Below, one piece after another: positions 15,830-24,149 of a stretch of DNA of 64,000 bases. A program made the position numbers and the translations under genes. The notes under the pieces were generated by a model. That model saw nothing but the letters and a program-made list of their open reading frames with translations. It had not been told where the DNA came from and did not search any database. Numbering within the stretch: position 1 is the stretch's first letter; the number at the start of each line of letters is the position of its first letter. Location: NCBI RefSeq assembly GCF_002953715.1, contig NZ_CP025017.1, positions 1-64,000 of the forward strand, written 5' to 3'. This DNA is from Rhizobium leguminosarum (GTDB lineage: Bacteria; Pseudomonadota; Alphaproteobacteria; Rhizobiales; Rhizobiaceae).

Positions 15830-16411
15830 ATGATCGATGTACTTATTCTTCCCGGACTTTTCGGCTCGGGAGAGGGGCATTGGCAACAGCACTGGCTGCA
15901 GGATCAGCCGGGCAGTCGTTGCGTCGCTCAGGACGACTGGGATTATCCGAACCTTGACAACTGGCTGCTGCGATTGGAAGGCGCGCTTGAAGAGGCCGGC
16001 GAGGCCTATCTGGTTGCCCATAGTCTCGGATGCCTGCTTGCCGCCCGCTTGGCCGGGCGAAGTGCAGCGCGGCGCGTCAAAGGAGCATTACTCGTTGCTC
16101 CATGCGATTTGCCGGCCACGGAAAACCTGCATCCCGGGCATATCTCGTTTGGTGCTATGCCGACGGCGCCTTTGCCTTTTCCGAGCATCGTCGTCGGCAG
16201 CATGAACGATGCCTACATGACGGTCGATCGGTTGGCCCTGTTCGGCCGCCTGTGGAACGCCGAAACCAGGAATATCGGCCTTGCCGGGCACATCAATGTC
16301 GCCAGCGGCTTTGGCCGCTGGCGCAACGGCTACCGATTGCTGGAGGGTTTGAAGACGCAAACGCGCGGTCGAAGGCATGTCGTTTCCATACCGCCGGCTT
16401 TTGCAATGTGA
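15830..16411 (+). CDS. RBBP9/YdeN-family alpha/beta hydrolase
   Basis: A 193-residue serine hydrolase of the RBBP9/YdeN type: start MIDVLILPGLFGSGEGHWQ, a tryptophan-rich segment, nucleophile elbow AHSLGC, and a C-terminal GHINVASGFGRW supplying the His. These are small esterase-like proteins with unknown natural substrates. The ATG at 15830 with AGAGGA upstream fits the family N-terminus; an alternative ATG at 15773 would add 19 residues. It lies between the small genes and a 102-residue unknown protein, all on the plus strand. Confidence 0.82.
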   Translation: MIDVLILPGLFGSGEGHWQQHWLQDQPGSRCVAQDDWDYPNLDNWLLRLEGALEEAGEAYLVAHSLGCLLAARLAGRSAARRVKGALLVAPCDLPATENLHPGHISFGAMPTAPLPFPSIVVGSMNDAYMTVDRLALFGRLWNAETRNIGLAGHINVASGFGRWRNGYRLLEGLKTQTRGRRHVVSIPPAFAM

Positions 16412-16422
16412 GTGGAATCGCA

Positions 16423-16731
16423 ATGTCCGACATTGTCGCCGACCTGCTGCGCCTTAGCGAAGATCCGAATGCCGACCCGAGGACCAGGCGCCGCCAAACC
16501 ATGGAGCGGCTGGTACAGACGCTGCTCGCCATGGCCGATACCGAAATAGGATCGGAAGATCCGCAGCATCGCCATTCCATCATTCATCTGACGACGATCA
16601 TCCGCGAGATGACGGGAAGGATCGCAGAGGCCGATGATGCGACGTTTTCGGCAATCGTCAGGGAGGCCGCGATGCTGATACGCAGCCTGCAGCGGCGCCA
16701 AGCCGATGCGGCCAGATTTACGGTGCACTGA
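16423..16731 (+). CDS. Hypothetical helical protein (102 aa)
   Basis: A 102-residue soluble protein rich in helix-forming residues: MSDIVADLLRLSEDP, RRRQTMERLVQTLLAMADTE, a middle HLTTIIREMTGRIAEADD and a C-terminal AAMLIRSLQRRQADAARF. No family or catalytic motif is recognised. It starts 11 bp after the RBBP9-like gene and ends 3 bp before the ChaC-like gene, so it belongs to one transcript with them. The absence of a signal peptide points to the cytoplasm. Confidence 0.6.
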   Translation: MSDIVADLLRLSEDPNADPRTRRRQTMERLVQTLLAMADTEIGSEDPQHRHSIIHLTTIIREMTGRIAEADDATFSAIVREAAMLIRSLQRRQADAARFTVH

Positions 16732-16734
16732 CGC

Positions 16735-17502
16735 ATGACGGATATTCGGGAGCATAAACAGTCTGCGGTCCGGGGAAGCAAATTTTTGCTGACCGGATCA
16801 ACAATGGCTCTGACGGACGAGCTCGTATCGTTGAGCCTTCGCCCCGCGATCGATGTCGGCCCCGATCCACACCGAAAACCGCTGACCGAAGCGGAGGTGG
16901 AGATGCTCGCCAACCGGCTTTTCCACGAGTCTACCGGCGCCCCGCTTTGGATCTTCGCCTATGGATCATTGATATGGAAGCCGGACTTCGACGCCGTCGA
17001 ATCGCAGCATGGCTCAACAAGAGGGTGGCATCGCTCCTTTTGCCTGCAGATGACCCGCTGGCGGGGAACGCAGTCCCAGCCGGGACTGATGATGGCACTT
17101 GACCGCGGTGGACGTTGCAACGGCGTCGTCTTCAGGCTTGCCGATGATGACCGCCTTGGCCAGATTCGGCGGTTGATCCGCCGTGAAGTCGGCTCCATCG
17201 AAGACGCTGCGACGGTTCGCTGGATCCCGGTCGCGACCGCACATGGGCTGGTGCGCGCGCTGGTCTTTTGGGCTGGCCCGAAGGGCGAGCGCGTTTCCCG
17301 CAAATTGCCGCTGGAGACGGTGGCGCAGGTGCTTGCGAGAGCCTGCGGACACATGGGCTCCTGCGCCGAATATCTGTATCTGACGGTGAAGCATCTGGAG
17401 GAACGCGGCATCCGGGACCGCAATTTATGGCGGCTTCAGAAGCTGGTTGCAGCCGAGCTTGTCGCCATACACGGGCTGAACGCGGCGGCAGGAAGCCATT
17501 GA
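16735..17502 (+). CDS. Gamma-glutamylcyclotransferase (ChaC-like)
   Basis: A 255-residue protein with the ChaC/GGCT signature IFAYGSLIWKPDF near residues 72-84 for binding the gamma-glutamyl group. Also present are GWHRSFCLQMTRWRGT, GGRCNGVVFRL and a Glu-rich segment REVGSIEDA that may carry the catalytic Glu. ChaC enzymes cleave glutathione to 5-oxoproline and Cys-Gly. This fits a thiol and sulfur-salvage neighbourhood. The start is uncertain: ATG at 16804 would shorten the N-terminus by 23 residues. The gene converges on tauC with 24 bp between stops. Confidence 0.85.
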   Translation: MTDIREHKQSAVRGSKFLLTGSTMALTDELVSLSLRPAIDVGPDPHRKPLTEAEVEMLANRLFHESTGAPLWIFAYGSLIWKPDFDAVESQHGSTRGWHRSFCLQMTRWRGTQSQPGLMMALDRGGRCNGVVFRLADDDRLGQIRRLIRREVGSIEDAATVRWIPVATAHGLVRALVFWAGPKGERVSRKLPLETVAQVLARACGHMGSCAEYLYLTVKHLEERGIRDRNLWRLQKLVAAELVAIHGLNAAAGSH

Positions 17503-17526
17503 ATAAGGCCCCTTGCCGCCATCTGG

Positions 17527-18381
17527 TCAGAGCTTGCCCTTCCAGGGCACGAGGAACGCCTCCAGAAACCGGATGGCGGCCGAGAAGGTGAACGCGCAGA
17601 TCGCGATGATGCCGATGCCGACGAAGACGACGTCGGTCGCCAGGAACTGTGAAGCCGACATGATCATGAAACCGATCCCGCGCGTGGACGCGATCAATTC
17701 AGCCGCAACCAGCGTGCCCCAGCCGACACCGAGTGCAATCCGGATGCCGGTAAGGATCTCCGGCAGGGCGGACGGCAGGACGATGTCCAGAAAGAGCTGC
17801 AGCCGGCTCGCGCCCAGCGAACGCGCGGCATTGACGCGCTCGATCGGCAGCGAACGGACGCCGGCCTGGGCTGAAAGGCAGATCGGTGCGAACATCGCAA
17901 GCACCAGCAGCGTGATCTTCGACGTCTCGCCGATACCGAGCCAGATGATCATCAGCGGCAGGTAGGAGAGCGGCGGAAGCGGCCAGTAGAACTCGATCGG
18001 CGCGTCGAGCACCCCTTTTGCCCAGCGGTTCAGGCCCATGAGCAATCCGAGCGGAATGCCGGCCGAGACGGCGATGAGGGCGGCGACCACTATGCGGAAC
18101 AGGCTCGCAAAAACATGTTCGGACAGCGACGCTCCGGCGTAACCGTCGCGATAAATGGCGCCGATCTGTGTCAGCACCTCGTCCGGACGCGGCAGAAACA
18201 AGTGTGGAACGACACCGAGCGCCGATACCAGCCACCACAGCAGCAGTATGGCCAGCGCCGTTGCAACACTGATGGCCACCGTCGATTTCTCGCCGGCGCC
18301 GAAGCTTGCCATCTTTACGAGCTTGACCTGGCGGTCCTCTCTACCCGCCGCAATCGGCGGGGCCTGCACTATGTCGCTCAT
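17527..18381 (-). CDS. tauC: Taurine ABC transporter permease TauC
   Basis: A 284-residue SsuC/TauC-type inner-membrane permease with about six hydrophobic segments (for example ATALAILLLWWLVSALGV near 40-57) and an EAA-like loop (VNAARSLGASRLQLFLDIVLPSALP). It forms the channel for an aliphatic sulfonate, probably taurine judging from the binding protein. The start overlaps the tauB stop (ATGA), so the two are coupled. The order is tauA, tauB, tauC on the minus strand; no TauD dioxygenase gene is present in the window. Confidence 0.9.
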   Translation of the reverse strand: MSDIVQAPPIAAGREDRQVKLVKMASFGAGEKSTVAISVATALAILLLWWLVSALGVVPHLFLPRPDEVLTQIGAIYRDGYAGASLSEHVFASLFRIVVAALIAVSAGIPLGLLMGLNRWAKGVLDAPIEFYWPLPPLSYLPLMIIWLGIGETSKITLLVLAMFAPICLSAQAGVRSLPIERVNAARSLGASRLQLFLDIVLPSALPEILTGIRIALGVGWGTLVAAELIASTRGIGFMIMSASQFLATDVVFVGIGIIAICAFTFSAAIRFLEAFLVPWKGKL

Positions 18382-19166
18382 GCGGCGCTCCTGAGGTCTT
18401 CGGTGCTATGGAGAATGGCGCGGATCTCCTCGCGCAGCTCGGCAAATTGCGGCGACGCCTTGATCGATCGGGCGTCGCCGGTCTCTGCGAAGCGGCGAAC
18501 GAAATCCAGATCGAAGCGTGCCACGACGCGTCCCGGTCGAGGTGACATGACCAGGACCTGCGTGCCCAGGAACAAGGCCTCTTCGATCGAGTGCGTGATG
18601 AAGAAGACCTTTTTTGCCGTTTTATCCCAGATGGAAACCAGCAGTTCTTGCATCTGCTCGCGCGTCAGGCTGTCGAGCGCGCCGAACGGCTCGTCCATCA
18701 GCAGGATGTCGGGATTTGTCGCCAGAGCCCGTGCGATGCCGACACGCTGCCGCATGCCGCCCGACAATTCATAGGGAAAAGCGCCGGCGAATTCATCGAG
18801 GCCGACGAGCCGGAGCAGCTCCAGGGCGCGCGCCTCGCGCTCCTTGCGCTTGACCCCGGCGAATTTCAAACCGAGCGCAACATTGTCGACAACGGATTTC
18901 CAGGGTAGCAGCGAGTCTTTCTGAAAAACGACGCCACGGTCCGCGCCGGGTCGTTCGACCGCGCGGCCATCGAGCGTGATCCGGCCATCCGAAAGCGGAA
19001 GGAAACCGGCAATCGCGTTGAGGAGGGTTGATTTGCCGCATCCTGACGCCCCGAGTGCGACGACGAAGCCCCGTTCGGGAATATCGAAGGAAACGCGATC
19101 GAGCGCGTGAACGGTCCGCCCGTCGCGGGCTGCGAAGAAAACGCTGGCGTGATCGACTTTAAGCAT
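18378..19166 (-). CDS. tauB: Taurine ABC transporter ATPase TauB
   Basis: A 262-residue ATPase of the nitrate/sulfonate/taurine class. Walker A is GASGCGKSTLLNA, the signature is LSGGMRQRVGIARAL and Walker B with D-loop is ILLMDEPFGALDSLTR; the H-loop is FFITHSIEEA. It energises uptake through TauC. A 12-bp perfect hairpin lies between tauA and this gene and may lower its expression relative to the binding protein. Confidence 0.92.
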   Translation of the reverse strand: MLKVDHASVFFAARDGRTVHALDRVSFDIPERGFVVALGASGCGKSTLLNAIAGFLPLSDGRITLDGRAVERPGADRGVVFQKDSLLPWKSVVDNVALGLKFAGVKRKEREARALELLRLVGLDEFAGAFPYELSGGMRQRVGIARALATNPDILLMDEPFGALDSLTREQMQELLVSIWDKTAKKVFFITHSIEEALFLGTQVLVMSPRPGRVVARFDLDFVRRFAETGDARSIKASPQFAELREEIRAILHSTEDLRSAA

Positions 19167-19186
19167 GTTGCCGCTCGCAGGTTCGA

Positions 19187-19212
19187 CGCCGGCGCGGCAA
19201 GCCGCGCCGGCG
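19187..19212 (-). other. GC-rich hairpin between tauA and tauB
   Basis: A perfect 12-pair stem (arm CGCCGGCGCGGC) with only AA between the arms and no U run. It is a candidate 3' stabiliser of the tauA mRNA. Confidence 0.65.
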
Positions 19213-19222
19213 CTGGGGAGGA

Positions 19223-20236
19223 TCAGTTGCTGACGCCGGTGAGCGCGTCTGCGGTGACGAAGGCGCCGTAATTCGCCAGCACGTCGGAAACCTTGCCCTG
19301 TTCCTTCAGGAACGATGCCGTGTCCTTGAGGATCTTGCCGGCACCCGCCTTTTCGCCGCCGCCAAGCCAGGCATCCGATGCCTGAACCTCAGGCGTCAGC
19401 AGCGTGAGGTTCTTCAGGGCCGACGCCTGCTGGTCGGCTGTTCCGCCGAGAAGCTTGGCAAGCGACTTGGCGTTGTCGCTGTCGGGACCCCAGGCGGATT
19501 TGTCCGATGCGAAGGATGCGTAGTATTTGTTGATGACCGAAGCGAAGCCCTTCAGAAATGCCGGGTTGTCGGCGGCAAACGTCGAGGTCGCGACCCATGC
19601 CGAGAATGTCGGCGCACCCTTGTCTGCCACCTCTTTGGAGGTCACCAGAACCTTCCCGTTCTTTTTCAGTTCGGTGAGTGCCGGATCCCAGACGAAGCCG
19701 CCATCGATATCGCCGCGGTTATAGCTGGCGACGATTTCGGGCTGGGGGATGGCGAAGACCTGAACGTCTTTTTCGGTCAGGCCCAGCGATTTGATGAGCG
19801 CCAGGAGCTGATAGTGGTCCGTCGACACTGGCGCAGCAGCAAGCTTCTTGCCCTTCAGATCATTCAGGCTTTCGATGCCGGAACCGTTGCGGACGACGAG
19901 AGCCTCGTCGATGCCCGAGATGGAGGCGAGGTAAAAGGCCTTGACCTCGAGCCCGCGTGATACCGCAGCCGCAAACGGGCTGGAGCCGACATAGCCCACC
20001 TGGACATCGCCGGATGCAATGGCCGCAAAGATTTCGGCGCCCGAGTTAAACCTGCGGAAGTCGATGTCGTATCCCGTTTCCTTGGCGAATTCGCCATTGG
20101 CGATCGCCACGGAAGACGGCAAGGCATCGGTTTGATAGGCGACGACGACCTTCTTGTCCGCCGCTTCAGCGACAACAGCCGTTGCAAGAGTGCCGACGCC
20201 GACGGCGATTGCGGCAACCAAATTTCTGAAATTCAT
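19223..20236 (-). CDS. tauA: Taurine-binding periplasmic protein TauA
   Basis: A 337-residue secreted protein with a Sec signal ending near VVAEAADKK. The mature sequence follows E. coli TauA closely in pattern: VVVAYQTDALPS, FRRFNSGAEIFAAIASGDVQ, GYVGSSPFAAA, STDHYQLLALIKSLGL, YNRGDIDGGFVWDPAL and FLKEQGKV. This points to taurine or a close sulfonate. The upstream gap contains a TATAGAC motif also found before the organosulfur operon and the FMN reductase gene, which suggests sulfur-starvation control. A divergent FAD/NAD(P) protein gene shares the intergenic region. Confidence 0.9.
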   Translation of the reverse strand: MNFRNLVAAIAVGVGTLATAVVAEAADKKVVVAYQTDALPSSVAIANGEFAKETGYDIDFRRFNSGAEIFAAIASGDVQVGYVGSSPFAAAVSRGLEVKAFYLASISGIDEALVVRNGSGIESLNDLKGKKLAAAPVSTDHYQLLALIKSLGLTEKDVQVFAIPQPEIVASYNRGDIDGGFVWDPALTELKKNGKVLVTSKEVADKGAPTFSAWVATSTFAADNPAFLKGFASVINKYYASFASDKSAWGPDSDNAKSLAKLLGGTADQQASALKNLTLLTPEVQASDAWLGGGEKAGAGKILKDTASFLKEQGKVSDVLANYGAFVTADALTGVSN

Positions 20237-20329
20237 CTTGAGCCCCTTTGTTCAGGGCCGGCTGGGCCCTTGATCTCACCCTTAAAAGCGTAATGGTTGG
20301 GAGGGGGCTAGCGGGAGAAATAACAAACT

Positions 20330-20346
20330 ATATTTATAGACTATAG
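20330..20346. promoter_or_regulatory. Candidate sulfur-regulon operator, site 3
   Basis: ATATTTATAGACTATAG, in the divergent tauA / FAD-protein gap, resembles sites 1 and 2 (12 of 17 positions shared with site 1) but lacks the second half-site at the same spacing. It lies 94 bp upstream of tauA and 108 bp upstream of the FAD-protein gene. Confidence 0.4.
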
Positions 20347-20454
20347 AGATAATTGTTTTCGTGATTCTGCCGCTCGTGCGATCCGCAAGGACCGGCGAGC
20401 GATACGGAACTTGAATGACGAAATGTCTCGATGACGTTCTGAGCTTCAGGGAGA

Positions 20455-21816
20455 ATGCATTTGATATATGATGTTATCGTGGTCGGTTCCGGTTTTTCAG
20501 CGATCGCGGTTACCTGCAATCTCATTGAGCAGCTTCCCGCTTCGGCGAAGGTCGCCGTCGTCGGCGACGATCCTGGCTTCGGCCGCGGGACGGCGTACCG
20601 GACGGAGCTCTATCTCCATCGCCTCAATGTTCCCGCCGGCCGCATGAGCCTGCTGCCTCATCAACCCGACGACTTTGTCGACTGGCTGAAAAGCCATGGC
20701 CGCCAGCTGGAGGCAGGCGATTTCGCCTCGCGCAGCGATTACGGTCTTTATGTCCGCGATACGCTTGCACGGCTGCTTCGAAAGCGGGATGGCCGTTGCC
20801 GGGTCGATTTCATCAAGGCCAAGGCGGCGGGATGCGTGGAACGTTACAGCAGCACGCTGGCCTTCCATCTCGGCAATGGTGACGAGATTGCCGGGAAGAA
20901 CGTGGTGCTCTGCCTCGGGGTCGGGAACGCGACCCTGCCGGTCGCTCCGGACGGAGTCCCATCATCGCTGCGATCGCGGATCATCGAGAACCCGTGGCGG
21001 CTTTCGTGGCTGAGGCGCGTTGCACCATCCGATGCGGTGTGTATCCTCGGATCCGGCCTGACGATGATCGATCAGGTTCTCGCGCTTCGCGCCCATGGCC
21101 ACAGCGGCAAGATCGATGTGCTTTCGCGGCGCGGTCTCGCACCGCTCGGACACGCGTTGAAGCCGCCGGCGCCTCTGCCGATCGACGTTCACACGTTTCC
21201 GGATACGATCAGCGGCATATTGAAGACCCTGCGGGGAAAGAGCAGGACGGTTGCCGACTGGCGAGCCGTGATGGACGGTCTGAGGCCGGCAACGCAGGCT
21301 CTCTGGCAACGGCTTTCGACCAAGGAGCGGGCACGATTCCTCAGGCATGCGCTTCCCTGGTGGAACATCCATCGTCACCGGGTCGCGCCCGACGTGTTCG
21401 ACAGGTTTGAGAAGCTGGTCTTAGACGGAACCGTTCGTTTCCACGCGGGCTTCCTGAAATCGCTCGGGGCCGAGGAGGGGCGGCTCGCTGCCAGCCACAG
21501 GGTCAGAGCGACGCGCGAGATCGCCGAGATCCGGACGGACTGGCTCGTCAACTGCACGGGAATGGAGCGGGCCGGGATCAGTCATTCACCGCTTTTGAAG
21601 GAAATGAGCCGCTTTGAGTTGATCGTCCCCGATCCTCTTGGCCTCGGAATCCAGGTGGATGCCGCTTCCGAGGTGATAGCCCCGTCCCGGATATCACCTG
21701 CCCGACTGTTTGCGGTCGGCGCCCTGACGGCGGGACAATTCTGGGAGATCACCGCCGTTCCGGATATACGGGTGCAGGCCAAGGCCGTGGTCGAGGAGAT
21801 TGTTTCAAGAGGCTAG
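20455..21816 (+). CDS. FAD/NAD(P)-binding oxidoreductase
   Basis: A 453-residue protein with an N-terminal dinucleotide fold (YDVIVVGSGFSAIA near residues 5-18) and the FGRGTAYR segment usual in the NAD_binding_9 family. A second nucleotide-binding motif, AVCILGSGLTMIDQVLALRA, lies near 196-215, and a late DWLVNCTGMER resembles the FAD-end motif. The family is poorly characterised; some members sit with siderophore or sulfonate genes. Divergent placement from tauABC and the shared motif suggest a link to sulfonate use, perhaps as an electron-transfer or monooxygenase component. The ATG has AGGGAGA immediately upstream. Confidence 0.8.
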   Translation: MHLIYDVIVVGSGFSAIAVTCNLIEQLPASAKVAVVGDDPGFGRGTAYRTELYLHRLNVPAGRMSLLPHQPDDFVDWLKSHGRQLEAGDFASRSDYGLYVRDTLARLLRKRDGRCRVDFIKAKAAGCVERYSSTLAFHLGNGDEIAGKNVVLCLGVGNATLPVAPDGVPSSLRSRIIENPWRLSWLRRVAPSDAVCILGSGLTMIDQVLALRAHGHSGKIDVLSRRGLAPLGHALKPPAPLPIDVHTFPDTISGILKTLRGKSRTVADWRAVMDGLRPATQALWQRLSTKERARFLRHALPWWNIHRHRVAPDVFDRFEKLVLDGTVRFHAGFLKSLGAEEGRLAASHRVRATREIAEIRTDWLVNCTGMERAGISHSPLLKEMSRFELIVPDPLGLGIQVDAASEVIAPSRISPARLFAVGALTAGQFWEITAVPDIRVQAKAVVEEIVSRG

Positions 21817-21817
21817 C

Positions 21818-21846
21818 TCCCGTCTGAAAGGACGCGCGGCGCTATA
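21818..21846. repeat. Fragment of the palindromic intergenic repeat
   Basis: CGTCTGAAAGGACGCGCGGCGCTATAG matches the right half of the repeat at 13635-13676 and forms a short hairpin (CGTC-TGAAAG-GACG) just after the FAD-protein stop. Confidence 0.4.
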
Positions 21847-21890
21847 GGTCGGCACAGCGCTTGTTGAATTGCCGGCGGCCGACAGCTACA

Positions 21891-21911
21891 GTATCTGGTA
21901 CGCCATAATAC
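21891..21911. promoter_or_regulatory. GntR/FCD-type operator upstream of the GntR gene
   Basis: The core TGGTACGCCA (21896-21905) is flanked by GTATC and TAATAC. It resembles the sites TGGTATTCCA (31796) and TGGTATACCA (32007) before the 32046 operon, and the TGGTATACCA class bound by FCD regulators such as UxuR/ExuR. Confidence 0.5.
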
Positions 21912-21974
21912 GATTCTTGCATTCGGCTGCCGCGGCGGAAGTTGAGCGTGCAAAGTCCAACACTGAGGTAGAGA

Positions 21975-22667
21975 ATGAGCGGTGCTCTGAAGGACGCAAT
22001 TAGAGTTGAGCGTCCTGCAAAGACCTTGCGGGAATTGGCGCTAGACAAGGTCCGCGAAGCCATCGTCAACGGATATTTCCGTCCCGGAGATCGCCTTGTC
22101 GAGCGTGACCTCTGCGCCCAGCTCGGCGTCAGCCGAACAGTTGTGCGCGAGGTTCTGAGACATTTGGAATCGGAAGGGCTTGTCGCCAATCTGCCGAACA
22201 AGGGGCCGATCGTTGCGCAGCTCGACATCGACGAAGCCAAACAGATCTATGAGATCCGTGGCGCGCTGGAAGGCATGGCGGCGCGGCTGTGCGCGGAGCG
22301 CCGCAGCCCGGAGATCGTCGCTGCGCTGGAGGAATCTCTGGCCGGGATCCGCAACAGTTACCGCGACAACGATATGGCGGCTGTGCTGACGAACACCTCT
22401 TCCTTCTATCATACGCTGTTCACCATGGTTGACAGGAACGTTGCCTGGGGTGTCGTCAATCTCCTCACCGTGCGCATAAACCACCTGCGCTCGATGACGA
22501 TCAAGACGGAGCGGCGCAGCATCGAAGGGCCGCTGCAGATGTCGAAGATCGTCGACGCCATCCGCCGCGGCGACGGCGAGGGGGCTTACCGGGCGGCGAT
22601 GGATCACGTCGCCGCCGCGAGCGCGATCGCCGAAGCCGTGCTGTCGGCGAAGAAGCCTGCCGACTAG
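21975..22667 (+). CDS. GntR-family transcriptional regulator, FCD subgroup
   Basis: A 230-residue regulator. The N-terminal winged helix (about 15-80) includes YFRPGDRLVERDLCAQLGVS and VVREVLRHLESEGL. The C-terminal FCD ligand domain (about 90-215) keeps the metal-ligand pattern in part (IYEIRGALEGMAARL, FYHTLFTMVDRN, MDHVAAA). FCD regulators usually sense organic acids or sugar acids and bind short TGGTNNACCA-like palindromes. A TGGTACGCCA site lies 70 bp upstream, suggesting autoregulation. The same motif before the catabolic operon at 32046 makes that operon a candidate target. Confidence 0.9.
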   Translation: MSGALKDAIRVERPAKTLRELALDKVREAIVNGYFRPGDRLVERDLCAQLGVSRTVVREVLRHLESEGLVANLPNKGPIVAQLDIDEAKQIYEIRGALEGMAARLCAERRSPEIVAALEESLAGIRNSYRDNDMAAVLTNTSSFYHTLFTMVDRNVAWGVVNLLTVRINHLRSMTIKTERRSIEGPLQMSKIVDAIRRGDGEGAYRAAMDHVAAASAIAEAVLSAKKPAD

Positions 22668-23180
22668 GGTCTGTTGAGATTCAGGGTTTCACCGATGGAC
22701 GCATCATGATTCAAGCTCCTTTTGAAGAGTTTGAGGATGATTCGCACAGATTTGCCGGATAGGCAGTGGGAGAAGATAGCTCCCCGTTGCCATGGCAAGG
22801 ACACCGACCCCGGTCGCAGCGGCGGCAACAACCGTCTCTTTCTTGAGGCAGTCCTCTGGAAGGCTCGAACCAACAGTCCCTGGCGCGTTAGCCCCGCGTC
22901 GGTAAGCGGCGCGAGCCTCGAACTTCAGGTGCTTCCAGCATCTCCGATGCGCCGCTCGACGCCCACTGGCGCCTCGCAGAGGCAGTGTAACGCGTGCTCA
23001 AGGGTGTGGTCCGCCTCGTCTCGGCCCTGGTACGCCGCCGGTGCCGGAGAACAACTTTCACCGGATCAAGGGCCGTAAAAGCACCTTACCGGATTTAACC
23101 GCACCTAACCCCCATCTAGGGGAGAAAAGTATAAGACTTACTCCATCGCTGCACTCGTAATGCAAGGCACGGAGGAAGTC
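22668..23180 (+). pseudogene. IS5-type transposase remnant
   Basis: This 513-base stretch holds no intact gene. A frame from 22737 encodes the N-terminus of an IS5-family transposase: MIRTDLPDRQWEKIAP, DTDPGRSGGNNRLFLEAVLW, then KARTNSPWR. Similarity stops at about 22890 because of a frame change or deletion. The sequence GGGTCTGTTGAGATTCAGGG at 22669 resembles an IS terminus, but no matching right end was found. The remainder (about 22900-23180) looks like debris plus the leader of the next gene. Confidence 0.7.
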
Positions 23181-23978
23181 ATGAGTAAGGGAAAAGTCGT
23201 GGTTCTTGGGTCGAACGCGACCCGGATCGAGACGAAGGGCGGTTATTGGGGCGTCACCGGCCAGTATCTCAATGAGACGGTCGTGCCGGCGATGGCCCTG
23301 ATCGAAGCCGGCTATGAGGTGGTGCTTGCGACGCCGGACGGAACACCGCCGACGATCGACCGGGCGTCGGACGCAGCCGCACATTTCGGCGGAGACGAGG
23401 CGGCTTATGCCCGCGCGAAGGACTACTACGCAAACGACCCGTCGATGAAGGCGCGCACCCTGCGCTCGGTACTCGATGAAGGACTGGACAGCTATGTCGG
23501 CCTGCACATTCCCGGCGGCCAGGCGCCGATCGTCGACCTGATGCAGGACCAGGAGATCGGCGAGATCCTGCGCCACTTCCACGAGCATTCTAAGCCCACC
23601 GCGATGCTATGCCACGGCCCGATCTCTGCCGTTGCGGCAATGCCCTATGCGCGCGAGTTCCGCGCGGCGCTGATCGCCGGCGATCCCGAGAAGGCGAAGG
23701 AATGGGCCAAGGGCTGGCAATATGCGGGCTACAAGATGACGGTCTTTTCGGCGACCGAGGAGAAGGTCATCGAGGACACCATCCTGCACGCCAAGATCTA
23801 TTTCGACATGCCGCTCGCGCTAAACCTTGCGGGCGGCATCGTGAGCACCACGCCCGTCGACTTCGACCCCTATGTGATCGAGGATCGCGAATTGATCACC
23901 GGGCAGAATCCCCGTTCGGATCATCCGATTGCCGTGGCCCTGATCGCTGCGTTGGACCGGAAGCGCGCTGCAGCGTGA
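23181..23978 (+). CDS. DJ-1/PfpI-family protein (Hsp31-like, type-1 glutamine amidotransferase fold)
   Basis: A 265-residue protein of the DJ-1/PfpI superfamily. The nucleophile elbow is AMLCHGPISA with Cys near residue 145, and the region GLHIPGGQAPIVDLMQDQEI matches Hsp31-like members. Relatives act as chaperones, glyoxalase III or protein deglycases against methylglyoxal. The ATG at 23181 with GGAGGAA is preferred over the ATG at 23160. It starts a group of hydrolase genes just after an IS remnant, consistent with an acquired segment. Confidence 0.85.
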   Translation: MSKGKVVVLGSNATRIETKGGYWGVTGQYLNETVVPAMALIEAGYEVVLATPDGTPPTIDRASDAAAHFGGDEAAYARAKDYYANDPSMKARTLRSVLDEGLDSYVGLHIPGGQAPIVDLMQDQEIGEILRHFHEHSKPTAMLCHGPISAVAAMPYAREFRAALIAGDPEKAKEWAKGWQYAGYKMTVFSATEEKVIEDTILHAKIYFDMPLALNLAGGIVSTTPVDFDPYVIEDRELITGQNPRSDHPIAVALIAALDRKRAAA

Positions 23979-24149
23979 CACGGCAGTGGCGCGTGGCCGC
24001 CTCGAAGCTCCCCGACGGCGATGGCTATCTCGCCGCGCTCATCAACTACCGCTTTATGGCCAATGGTGGTGGAGCACCGACGGGACAGTCGAAAAACTCC
24101 TCGCCGCGGCCGAATAGGCGGCTCAACTCAGAGATTGATGGAGACACTG

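Noticed and set aside
17503..17526. Bidirectional terminator between the ChaC-like gene and tauC
   Set aside because: The 24-bp gap has no stem-loop with a U run on either strand.
23979..24149. Possible gene fragment between the DJ-1 and hydrolase genes
   Set aside because: Short frames are present but none has a start with a ribosome site or a recognised motif; probably leader or debris.
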